Below, one piece after another: positions 34,201 to 43,882 of a DNA stretch of 64,000 bases. The stretch is from contig OZ017766.1 of the NCBI GenBank assembly GCA_963969345.1, positions 6,882,001-6,946,000 on the forward strand. The letters run 5' to 3'. The position numbers and the translations under genes are program-made. Position 1 is the first letter of the stretch; each line of letters starts with the position of its first letter. Below the pieces are notes generated by a model that saw only the letters and a list, made by a program, of their open reading frames with translations, did not search any database and had not been told where the DNA came from. The stretch is from Turbatrix aceti. Lineage: Eukaryota; Nematoda; Chromadorea; Rhabditida; Panagrolaimidae.

Positions 34201-35222
34201 GAAGCCAAATCTCCAGAATCCGATTTTTTAAAACTTTTTTTTATATTTTAGGTTGATTGACCCCTCCTGAGTTATAATATTTGCAAGAATTTTTTTTTTT
34301 GCATTCGAGAATCTGCAAAAAAATGTACAGGTGTTATTACGGAACGTGACATTACTAATTGACAAAGTGCACGAGCATCAATCAGCAAAAGAATGTAATG
34401 AATGTGTTTTAGCACTCGAAAATCGGGTGGGTAACTTGTTGAAAGATCAGGGAAGTGAGTGTGCTAGCCACGCGTTTTTTTATCTTTGGATAGGATTTTT
34501 TATTGTTCAAAATTGATAAAAACGTTAAAAAAACAGATTTTAGGGGTAAACAATGATGAATCATTTTTCACAAATAAAAAATTTACGATCGACCTTTGTG
34601 GAATTTTCGTTCCGAAACCATGAACACCAGAAGTAACATTTTTTGCTTGGATTTTGTTACTTTTTTACGATACATAATTTTTACGATATTTTTTCCAAAA
34701 ACGATACTTTTTTGTCGTTTTTTGGGCCTTTTTTATATTTTCCGACCCGACAGAGGTATCAAAATTTAACAAAAATGTCATAATTTTGAAAATTGATCAA
34801 AACGTTAGAAAAACAGAATTTTGGCGTAAACAATGGTGAATCATTAAAAAAATAGTATTTTACGATAGGAATCAACGATTGTTTTGGAATTTTCGTTGCG
34901 AAACCACTGACAATCTAGAAGTAACATTTTTTGTTTGGATTTTGTTACTTTTTTACGAAAAATAGATTTTACAATATTTTTTTCCTAAAACGATATTTTT
35001 GGTTCTTTCAGCACCCCATCTGCGTGCCATTCTCGAAAACCGCCCCTTGTGGTCGTTTTACGCGCCATTCTTGGCCTGTCAGACCCTCCACGTGATTCAC
35101 CTGCAGGGTCTGGTATCTTGGAACTCTACGCCCGATACGCCCTGCCCTACGTGACTTCCGTTGGTTTTGAGACGCTCAAATTCCAGCATGTGGAATCTTG
35201 CTTTGTGACTGTAAACCGATAA
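31262..35222 (+). CDS. METTL4: METTL4-type MT-A70 adenine N6-methyltransferase
   Basis: Exons 31262-31979, 32601-32985, 35012-35222; about 437 residues. The catalytic DPPW motif is at residues 250-253 (FLVADPPWPNRSVKR), followed by METTL4 landmarks: GIVILWLTN, AWLKVTKANETVYPLDS, HKVPYECFVI, and in the last exon CHSRKPPL, GILELYARYALP and ETLKFQHV. Phases 1 and 2 join cleanly, and the last exon was chosen because only that frame gives the family motifs. Known members methylate adenine in snRNA (U2 m6Am) and have been linked to DNA 6mA; the nematode homologue is DAMT-1. Intron 2 (2.0 kb) contains a 756-base palindrome and family D repeats. Spacing to ZIP suggests co-transcription. Confidence 0.93.
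33478..34233. repeat. Large near-perfect palindrome in METTL4 intron 2
   Basis: The left arm (33478-33835) and right arm (33880-34233) are inverted copies with few mismatches, around a GC-rich centre (GCGCACGCGCGCGCGCACGCGC, 33851-33872). The arm begins with ATCGGATTCTGGAGATTTGG. Fragments of the arm flank recur at about 40080-40170 and 43660-43770 (family E). It is likely a fold-back transposable element; no transposase is seen. Confidence 0.88.
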
Positions 35223-36749
35223 GAATGAAAATTGATGATTAAAGCGGATTTATAATTTTTTTTCGTTGAACAATTTTTTTGGCTTTTTAGGCAACTGTCA
35301 ATCAGACTGTTTACGTTACCGATGAGGTTGGCAGCTGATAGATAACACTGACATGAGCACTTTTTGGGGAATTCTGAAGTTATCATTACCCGACCCGTAA
35401 AATGAGCCGCATGCGGCATTCGTTTTTTGATACCCTCACCTTTTACGGTCGATCACCCAACCAACCCGTTGACGTCCTTAAAATATTTAGGGTTGTTGTC
35501 AGCCTTCAATTTTTTTTTATGATAAGCGCGGCTGACGACAACACATCGCCGGGAGACATTCCCATCGTTCCATGACTGATTTCCTCTTCTGTCCGGGTCG
35601 TCTCTCTTGTTCTCCTCCTTCCCTGCGTCGTTGTCGTTAAACAACAGGCTCACGCTGCTAAATGCGGCTGAAGGCCCGCGGCCGAAGACTTCGCGAGGTG
35701 GGACGAGTCATCCACCTCTCCTACCACCGCTCCCTCCCCCCCCTGGAAATTGCTGTCCTGTCAAGTGGCGCGCACTTGAGCCCGGCGGCTCTGGTGGCTC
35801 TCCCGGCCCCTTCAGTCTGATGTGCTGCACCAATGATTGGATTGCTGCTAGGGTTGTGCCAAGAAGTTGTCAGGATCTTTTAACGCCCCGCGTGGCACCT
35901 GCACCTGTCTGACAGGTAGCAGACGGAAGACGGACGTGGAGTGAAATCTGATACCCCTCTGGGGTTGTCATGTTTTATAAATGCATGGTTTTTTGACTTT
36001 TGACTGCTAAAAATAGGTTTTTCATGTTTCATGGCGATTGAACGGGCACTTTTTTGAGTTTTTAGACGGATGAAAACTGATCCTACGATAAAAGTATATT
36101 TTCCAAAAACTGATCAAAAAAGTATAAAAAACTGATTTTTTAGGGTAAAAAACGGTGAATACGATCGTTTTGGAATTTTCGTTGCGAAACCTTTGACACA
36201 GAAGTAACACTTTTTGTCCGGATTTTGTTACGTTTTTTACGATACATAAGTTTTTTTCCTTTTTTTTCCTAAAACGATATTTTTTGTTCTTTTTTTGGGG
36301 TTTTTCTTGGGTTTTGCTACAAAATGCAAAAAAATTGTCAAATTTTTCACAATTGACAAAAAAAAGTGTGTAGAATCACATTTTCCGAGCTGAGTCACAC
36401 TTTTTGCACCCTCCCTCCGCCTACGTTTTTTTTTGGCTAACAATAGCCAGGCCAAGAAACTGTAGAATCTGCAGCCAACCCAGAGTGCTAATCCTAGCAC
36501 CCTGGTTGACGCTGCTTGTGACTGTTGTTACGCTCAAGAGCAGCAGCAAGAGCAAGGGCAAGGGCAAGGGCAAGAGGTTTACGTGCAGGTTCATTGTGTG
36601 TGGGATGTCTTATTTTTGTAAACAATTCCTGCCCCCAGGTTTAGGTTCATGACGTAACCATCCGTGGGGGATAAAACCGGGGTTTACGGTGTTTTTTTTA
36701 CGTTTTTTTTTATTTTTTAGTCTTCAAACGAAAAAAAAATAAATTAAGA
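35223..36749. other. Intergenic between METTL4 and the TIL-domain gene
   Basis: A GC-rich block (35560-35930) has open frames of low complexity on both strands but nothing I can match or splice. A family D repeat is present at 36110-36290. A short GGGCAA tandem is at 36548-36571. A GATAAAACCGGGGTTTACGGTGTTTTTT stretch precedes the TIL gene. Confidence 0.4.
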
Positions 36750-37438
36750 ATGCAGCTTTGTTATATTCTGTTCGCAACGGCACTGATCTTCCTGACCTTC
36801 GGCCCATCTGAAATCGGAGCTCGTCGGTATCATCGCAAGGTGAGTCATACACAAACCACAGACATAAACATTTACGGATCGTAAACATTTACGTTGATTT
36901 TTACACGCTCAACATAAATGTTTTTGGGCACTTACTATTTATTTTTATGCGCGTGTTCATAAAATTCGTTCATGTTAAAAAAAACATTTACGTCCTATCG
37001 TAATTCTAAATAAATAACAAAAAATGCATCGTTTAGGACTACCGTAAGATCAGATCGGCAGCCGACTGCGGTCCGCACGAGGAATTCACCAAATGCGGAC
37101 CGGAACCGCAGTGCGAGATCAGCTGCGACAACCTCTTCAGTCCCCCGCACTGCCAGCAGGCTTCCGAACTGCGACACGCCAAGTGCTATTACCCACGCTG
37201 CGTCTGTCAGCCCGGCTACGTCCGTGACACTGACGGACGTCGGTGCATCTCCGAGTGGAGATGCCAGCCTGCTGCCGACGAGACTACCGAGCCCAAAAGA
37301 CGTCACCACCATGCGCACAGGGATCACGCATCCCGGCACCATGGAAGCTATGCCGCTCGACGCGTTCTCGGCGATTCTGCCGCGATCAAGTCGAATCCCT
37401 TCTTTTTTGACACCCGTAATGCCAATAACTGGTGGTAA
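36750..37438 (+). CDS. Secreted TIL (trypsin-inhibitor-like) cysteine-rich protein
   Basis: Exons 36750-36839 and 37037-37438; 163 residues. The signal peptide spans about residues 1-24 (YILFATALIFLTFGPSEIGA). The TIL domain begins CGPHEEFTKCG and continues through CEISC, HCQQ, CYYPRCVCQPGYVRD to CISEWRC, giving the ten cysteines expected. TIL domains commonly inhibit serine proteases or act as structural modules in nematode secretions. The tail is His/Arg-rich (HHHAHRDHASRHH) and ends NANNWW, which is not typical of simple inhibitors. Confidence 0.9.
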
Positions 37439-38240
37439 CTCCGGTCCGCGAAAGAATAACCCATCGTTACGGTACGCGTGATTGGCTCGGGTGCCTATCA
37501 CCGACTTTATGTACACAGCAGCCCCCCCCCCCTTCCCCTAAATCCTCAATCCTCAGCCCTAGACGTCATAATCGTTGTCATGGTGATGTAAAGCAATCGA
37601 AAGAAAAAAGACAATGTTGGTTCAACAAGCGTTCAAAATCACGGGAATACAAGTGGATCGTGGAGACGGAAGAACCGGATGTCGCGCGACAACTTGAGTA
37701 CTAAATTTTTTAGTGCATTGACGGTCAAAAAGAAGAAATGGTTGGAAAATTTTACGGTTGCACACGTGATTCCGGAACGAAAATTGAATATTAGGTCCTC
37801 AAGCGAAAATTAGTATGAGGTCCTAGAACGAAAACTGAGCATAGGGTCCTGAAGCGAAAAAAGGACGGTCCCTGAACGAAATGATTGAACGTGAATGGTC
37901 TCGAAACGAAAATCGTAACAACAAGCAGTGTTTTGTTTTTTTCCAACTAGCCCAAAAAAAATCTGTCTATAATTTTTGTTATAGACTGTCGTGATAATAA
38001 AATTGCAAGTAAATGTTCGGTCAAATCCCCTAACTTTGCAAAATGATTCCAGCTTTTTTTTCGAACACAATACCGCTATCCTCGCTTGATTTTTTTTTGT
38101 GTGCAGTTGGGCGATGTGCCATAAATTTATTTCAAAATAAATGTGGATATTTATCTATGGCGCAATAGCGCTTGGTGATTTGAACGATTGCACTAAACGA
38201 TTGGCACTATTGTTGCTTGTTTTTATTTGGCAAACATATA
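37439..38240. repeat. Intergenic with AACGAAAA-type tandem repeat
   Basis: From about 37765 to 37912 the phrase GGTCCT-(N)-AACGAAAACTGA recurs five times with spacing near 30 bases (GGTCCTCAAGCGAAAATTA, GGTCCTAGAACGAAAACTG, GGTCCTGAAGCGAAAA). No gene is supported. Confidence 0.6.
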
Positions 38241-39500
38241 TCATAGCACATCCGGAAACAGTTTTTTGAACTCCTCAGAAAGCACCGGGTGCAAATCGGC
38301 GTCCACGACGTCGAAACTGACGTCGAGTTCGTCGGATTTCCGCTCGACGACAACTGCCTTGCCGGGATTGGCGAGGAGAATATTTCTCGTCTGGGACATG
38401 ACCATGTGCACGATCTGGAGACCAAAGACGGGAGAAAAGCTTCGGCCGAGATCCCGGCGCATTTCTTCGCGGTCGATGACTTCGATGCCAGTTAAGATAT
38501 ATTCATTCTTGAGTCCAACAACTATTTTATTAGAATTGATAAAAGTTGACTGATAATACCACAAAGCTACTTTGAGGTCAAAGTTAGAGTGAACGTTTAT
38601 TCTTTTTAAAGAGTTCTGCAAAAAATATTTTATTAAAAATTGAGTGCGCGAGAATCAAAACTCACGTTCAGATTCTCAAAGATAGGATTGTTATTTTGAC
38701 CGTTTCCCATGGGTACTGATTTCACAACGACATACTTTCCACCTAAGAATTTTGAGTGATTTTAACGGTTCACAGATGCACTTACTCCTGTCCTTGCCGT
38801 CGACTTCAGAAGCATAAAAGTACTTTAAAGACGGGTAACTCTTGGTCGATGGCAGCTGGAATGTAAATGCAGAGTGCGTTTGCACGTGTTCAGAGACAGG
38901 TGAAAAAAGTTGGTATATAGGCTTCATTACGATGCTTTTGAACGCGTTTGTGCAATACTTGGCGCGTTTGATGTTGTAGTCCTTCACGGTGGCAGCCGGA
39001 CCGGTAAAATCATGCGTTTCAATCACGTCGACGAATACAATGCCCTGGTGTATTTTTGCCTTGAATTTCCATCCGTGATCCACTAAAAACACAAATAAAT
39101 GTTTTCGCTGTGAGAAACGAGCCAAAATCTCGCCTTTGTTTACATTTTGCCACGAAGAAGCCATCACCAGAAGCGTGTCCATGTTTACGACGACATCGGC
39201 ACCCCTCAGAATCTCCCGGAGATTGCGATTCCCATTGCTGATTTTCTGGATGAGGAGCAGCGTTTTTTGGAGGTAAGAAACGCGCATGTCGACTTCGGAC
39301 TCTTTGAATCCGGTTTTGAGGTCGATCAAAGAAAAGGGATAAGTGCGGACAAAATCTTCGTCGAGGTATCTGATACCGTCGCTGCTAAGTGTGATTCTGT
39401 TATTTTGGGAGTCAAATGCAAACTCGACGATATGCGTCGGTGTTGAAAGGGGCTCCGTGAACTTTTCAGCGTGGCAGCAGTTTACGTAAGAACTCGGCAT
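38241..39500 (-). CDS. DXO/Rai1 (EOL-1-like) decapping-nuclease-fold protein with altered active site
   Basis: Exons 39500-38786, 38742-38666, 38615-38241; about 388 residues, close to DXO. The order of landmarks follows DXO: an N-terminal strand (HIVEFAFD), DGWK-like DHGWKFKAKIHQGIVF, a KYCTNAFKSIV helix, SEVDGKD (E232, D234), SGKYVVVKSV, a WYYQSTF helix, and IVVGLKNEYILTGIEV. In the family four acidic residues hold the metals. Here E-x-D is kept, but by eye the Glu of the G-x-x-x-E motif is Lys188 and the Glu of the E-x-K motif is Val244; the Lys (K246) and a Gln in the later helix remain. DXO proteins remove incomplete or NAD caps from RNA; this one may be inactive or changed. A 36-base stretch in exon 1 (GTTTCTCACAG to TTTTTAG) could be an in-frame intron. 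Confidence 0.72.
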
Positions 39501-40610
39501 GGTTATTGCTTAAAAATTAAAACGAAAAATGAAAAATATACCAAAACTCGTGAAACATAAATGCAAACAAAACAAAACAAAAAACAAAACGGATCTTCCA
39601 AATTTGTCACGAAATGCACGCAATGTGTCTGAAGCGTAGCAGCCCGCATCAAAATCACATTGATCAGTGTAAAAACTGAAAAAGCAAAGTTCGTCGGTGT
39701 CCGTCAATCACAAGCTTTCTGAAGGATTGCTTGTGATAAGGATAGCAACTAAAAAGTCGCGATAAAATAAGTCAGCAATGTTTGCTAGATTCAATCAAGC
39801 CAAGATCATTTATTGATTGATAACGCAAAGCCGCTTAAAAAAGCGACCTGCTCAAAAACCAAGGACTCCAAACAAGCATTTGTGAATGTTCTTTTGCAAA
39901 GCGACCGACGCTGAAACGATGACCACGATCTGCAGATCTGCTATGTGATTTATTTTTATTTCTGATTTTCAATTGGTACCTGTTAAAATTCTAAAACCCG
40001 AATAAACATGAATTTGCAAAGTCTGAGTAGCGCCTGACTGCCGCGACCCAGCTAATTTACACCTTCAAATTTTTTGTGCCCAAGTTGTAGGGGGGCATTG
40101 TATGGAAAGTTCCAAACGGGCCTTAATAAAGTTTTCAGATGCCGGATTCTGGAGCTAGGGCTTCTCGACTGTTTCGACGTCAAATTTTCAAACTACTTCT
40201 AAAAATCTGATTTTTGGCATACAGGGGTATCTTGGCACGATAAATCGACTGGTGTATTTGGTTTTCTCAAAAAACGCCTGACTTTTTTGAAAAAATTGAT
40301 TTTCGTCGATTTACCTGTATTTACCGTCAAAAATTGGCTGCGGCGTCCGGGAGAAAACTCCACGGGAAGTTTTGAAGCCGGAATCGGATAGTCCATCTTT
40401 TGAGACGTCTAATGAGGTATAAGCCTCTTTTTTGCCTCACTGGACGAAAAAGACGTGCGCGCTCGTAACAGGAGTCATGTTCAAAAAAACGTCCTCAACC
40501 CAATTTTTGTACGTTATCTTTGCGGTCATCTGGAGATGATTAGGCTTGTCCGAAATATTGTTTGCAGCGACATGCGTTATTTATCCGAAGATTTTGCGTA
40601 TTTTTTTTTT
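39501..40610. other. Intergenic with family E repeat pieces
   Basis: Around 40060-40170 the sequence resembles the flank of the METTL4 palindrome (TTCAAATTTTTTGTGCCCAAGTTG and CGGATTCTGGAGCTAGGGCTTC). At 40432-40500 a CCTCACTGGACGAAAAAGACGTGCGCGC word matches the outer arm of the fold-back element at 61190. No coding gene is supported. Confidence 0.45.
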
Positions 40611-40624
40611 TTGCGTACAAACTG

Positions 40625-40770
40625 ACGTTCGAAACTGACGTCCAGCTCGTCAAACTTCCGCTCGACGACAACCGCCTCGTCGGAAAAGATTTCTCGTCTG
40701 GGACATGACCATGGGCACAATCTGGAGACCGAAGACGGGCGATAACCTTTTTGGAGATCCCGGCGCATCT
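40625..40770 (-). pseudogene. Fragment of the DXO-like gene
   Basis: On the minus strand this matches the part of the DXO-like third exon around 38300-38470 (MRRDL, then a region equal to GLQIV...MSQTRN, then VVVERKFDELDVSF), with a frameshift after the first few codons and a diverged end. It forms the outer edge of the duplicated segment that also carries zinc-ribbon gene copy 2. Confidence 0.75.
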
Positions 40771-41380
40771 AATATCGAAAATCCGGAACAACGAAATTGC
40801 GCAATACATAATTCAGTCAAAGCTATGGCTTATAAACGGAATATCGAAATTCGAAGGAAAATCACAATGCGTATGCATACGCGTGTGTGCTACCTTTGAT
40901 CACAATGTACAAATCAGAACTTTATTTTCAGAATCGTAAATGCCATAAATTTTAAAGCACTTTTACATAAACTATATTTCTGGTAACAGGTGGTAATTTA
41001 TGTTAAAAACAATAGCAATGTTATAAAAATTTATAATTTATTTATCTTTAAAATATTCACAGTAAAAAAAACACATTTTAAAAATTTTGGCTACATCATT
41101 GATGTAAATTAATTTTACAACTGTTGTTATTTGGAAATTGTCAATTAATTATAGCTCTACACAATGACTAAATTAAATAAATGCGTTTTTTTTGCGATTT
41201 TTGCAAACAGATGTCAAAATTATACCTTTTTTAATTCAAAGTTAGAAGCAGAAGCAGAGCGAGGCAGAATCAGAGGCGGTGCCACACTGCAATGCCGGTA
41301 GCACCGCCCCTATTTTACCGTGTTTGCATAAATGGAAGCGTTTTACGCTATTTTTCTCAGTGATACCTGCTTTTCACCTT
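40771..41380. repeat. Non-coding part of inverted segmental duplication, copy 2
   Basis: This is the inverted counterpart of about 18150-18790 (shared words include GCGTATGCATACGCGTGTGTGC, ACAATGACTAAATTAAATAAATGCG and AAATGGAAGCGTTTTACGCTA). Confidence 0.85.
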
Positions 41381-42098
41381 TGTCGCGATGGCTGCGCTAT
41401 CGCGAGCGCTTTCTCTGCTCTGCCTGCGCGAGTTGACCCAGCTAGCAGACGCCCATGGTTCCCAGACCCCGGAGGCTCATGGTCAAGCGCGGCGCGGTGC
41501 CCCTACTGCGCGGCAGCAGCTCCAGAGCAACCCCCTGCTTATCTACCTTTTCTCCGCCCCTGACCTGCCTTATTTAAGCAGGTCCACTTTAGTTCATTAT
41601 GTTCAGTTGGAATCTTCATCCACCCCACGACCAAGGCAGGCTGTTCTCCTGGTTCGTGTATTGTGTACAGTGTATCGATTTTGTTGTTGGCCGAATAAAC
41701 TACAGGTTTACTTCGGCGTAAACGCTCCTTGCGACTATTGTTGGTATTAGCAAGAAAGGCGGCTCCTAAGGCGAAGCCTGCGGAGTTGGACATCAGGGCT
41801 AGAGCGGCAGAGAAGTCTGAAGGCCTGCTAGCTACCGAAGACAGGCGCGTCTGAGGAAGATCGAGAGTCTCCAAAGACCCGCAAGTCCTAGGAGCAGCAG
41901 GTGAGTCAAGATTCAAACCTCCCCCTGATCCAGAACTCTAGCACGCAGTATTGCGGCAAGAGCTACGAGGGCTACTCCCGCAAATTGGTATTTGCGGTCC
42001 GAGAAGCAACGAGGCCGGCCACCGCAAGTGGTATTGCGGTCTGAGCGAAGGCACAGCCCGAGCGCGTACTTGGGCAGGGCGACCGTAGTGTCCCCACA
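41381..42098 (+). mobile_element. Solo LTR inserted in copy 2 of the duplication
   Basis: The 718-base block starts TGTCGCGATGG and ends TGTCCCCACA. It is absent from the matching site in copy 1 and is flanked by CCTT on both sides (41377-41380, 42099-42102; ACCTT if the end is set one base earlier). It contains a TATA-like TATTTAAG at 41571 and AATAAA at 41693, in the order expected of an LTR. There are no internal retroviral-type genes, so it is a solo LTR. It ends 27 bases before the ATG of zinc-ribbon gene copy 2, on the sense strand. Confidence 0.82.
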
Positions 42099-42125
42099 CC
42101 TTTGAGTCGTCGTTGTCCTCTTATC

Positions 42126-43242
42126 ATGTCGTTGCTGCCTTCCACAATCAAAGCAATAAATGCTGCCCTTGCAAGAATTTACAGTGAATTTTTCACGTTT
42201 TTAACCAAATTTATAAAAAATTTTCATTTTTTTAGAACAAATGTCAAAGGTCGCAGTAGGTTCCGATGCTTATATCGGGTTTGTTGACGAAATGCATGCA
42301 TTGACACAACGTCAAAAACTACTGTCAACGTACACCAAGGAAATGGCCGGACGCATCGAAAGCGTCAACGTCGAAATAGATAAGAAAATCGATACCTTGG
42401 AAGGTGAACGGAAGGAGCGCATTGCCAACATAATCCACGAATACGAAGAAAAGACCGCTGAGCTACCTGCCATCGCTGACGTCGAAGTGGTCGTGGAAGA
42501 GGAAGTTGAGCCAGAAGCACCCCTCCCGCCGGCTGAAATTCTTAGCAGCACTGTTCAAACTGTCAAAAAGTACGCCGAAAAGTATTTTGACGAATATAAA
42601 CGTATTCCTGATCAGCAGAATTTCTTTCACGCAGCTGCGAGTTCTAATTGGGGAAAATACGTTCGGACACCATCTGATGCTGATATTGATCGCTGGAAAA
42701 ATAATTTATTGTCCAATGCAAAGTTGCCAACTACCACGCAGTATCCATTGGCGCTTACCGATGTCGACCAGGTTATCCATTCTTTTGATGAAGATCTTTT
42801 TGTTATTCTGGACACATCGCTTCGCGTCATTTTAACCAATCTTCCTGAGGTTATACCACTATACCGCCGCCATCTGTTAATTTACGATTCGGTATCCCAA
42901 CGATTTTTTCCTGTTTCTCCTCGTTCTAAAAATAACGTAAGTTTTACACTTCTGCATTTTCCCCTGTACTTGTTACTTTAGAAATTGGTTTGCTACAAAT
43001 GCTTTGGGTTTGAACCATACCCTTCCCAATGCCAGAAACGACACTGTCCCATCTGCCTGCGCAAAGGCGAACGTTCTTTGTGTTTCAAGCCATCTCGGGA
43101 ATCCAAACCATTCATTTGCTCCAAGTGCAACGCTTTTTGTCAGACGACTGACTGCTTCGACGCCCATCGCCGAATCTGTCCTTTGCCGGTTCAGCTAATC
43201 CACGACGAAGTTCTTGAGTTAATCAAAAGTATCGATCAATAA
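42126..43242 (+). CDS. Unrecognised zinc-ribbon/coiled-coil protein, copy 2
   Basis: Exons 42126-42183, 42236-42936, 42982-43242; about 339 residues. Same intron positions and phases as copy 1 (16992-18115), with similarity high throughout: the KIDTLEGERKERIANIIHEYEEKT block is unchanged, the C-terminal CYKC...CQKRHCPIC...CSKCNAFC...CFDAHRRIC array keeps all shared cysteines and gains one (CYKCFGF versus CYKFFGF), and small in-frame deletions account for the length difference. Both copies are open, so both may be functional. The first two dozen bases upstream abut the solo LTR, which may now supply promoter or leader. Confidence 0.8.
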
Positions 43243-43882
43243 TCAACAAAATCTTTTTCATGCACTTTGATTAAAATTAAAACATTATTCAAACATTTAC
43301 ATATTTATAAATAAGTAATTTTTTGATGTGTACTCTGTAATAAACTTTAAAAGTCAAAACTCAAATTGTTGAAAAAACGGTTTATCGTCGCTCAACACTT
43401 TTTTTATAAATAATAAATTGTATGGTTTATTTTATGATTTTTACCATTAATTGCCATAAATTTTTCTTGAATCATAATAAATCCTTCATTTTAATAACCA
43501 ACCTTATCAAAATTCCAGAATCATAAGCATCAGCCTACCGTCCGAAATTTTTAGGCCGACGCCACGGCTGCGCCTATCCTCGTCACCCAAAACCCATGTA
43601 AAAAATTTTTGGGTTTTTTTTGGAAACAACGAAGCTCAGGAAAAATTATTTTATGAAAAACACTTCTGAAGCTGTATCTCCAGAATCCGGCAAAAATCGA
43701 ATGTTGCGGTTTTTAGATTTTCTTAAGAGGGGTTACAACTTTGGCTCAAAACATTTGAACATGTACAAAATCTTTCAATCCATGCAAAATGTTTATATCA
43801 TTGTGTAGCCAGTTTTTTTTCGTTTAGTCCTATTTACTGCACACAACAAACAACAAAACAGCGCTACAAAAAATTAAAAAAC
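43243..43882. other. AT-rich intergenic with family E repeat
   Basis: The first 300 bases are very AT-rich. From about 43650 to 43790 there is a reversed copy of the family E motif (TCTGAAGCTGTATCTCCAGAATCCGG, then CAACTTTGGCTCAAAACATTTGAA) related to the METTL4 intron palindrome flank. Confidence 0.5.

Noticed and set aside
32986..35011. A fourth METTL4 exon around 34331-34516
   Set aside because: The frame has no METTL4 similarity, and direct splicing 32985 to 35012 keeps phase and gives the conserved CHSRKPPL motif.
35607..35912. Pro-rich frame between METTL4 and the TIL gene
   Set aside because: It has no splice partners, no signal peptide and no recognisable motif; an antisense frame of similar length exists.
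41388..41916. Open frames inside the solo LTR
   Set aside because: They are short, on both strands, and interrupted where a coding region would need to continue; the block is explained better as an LTR.
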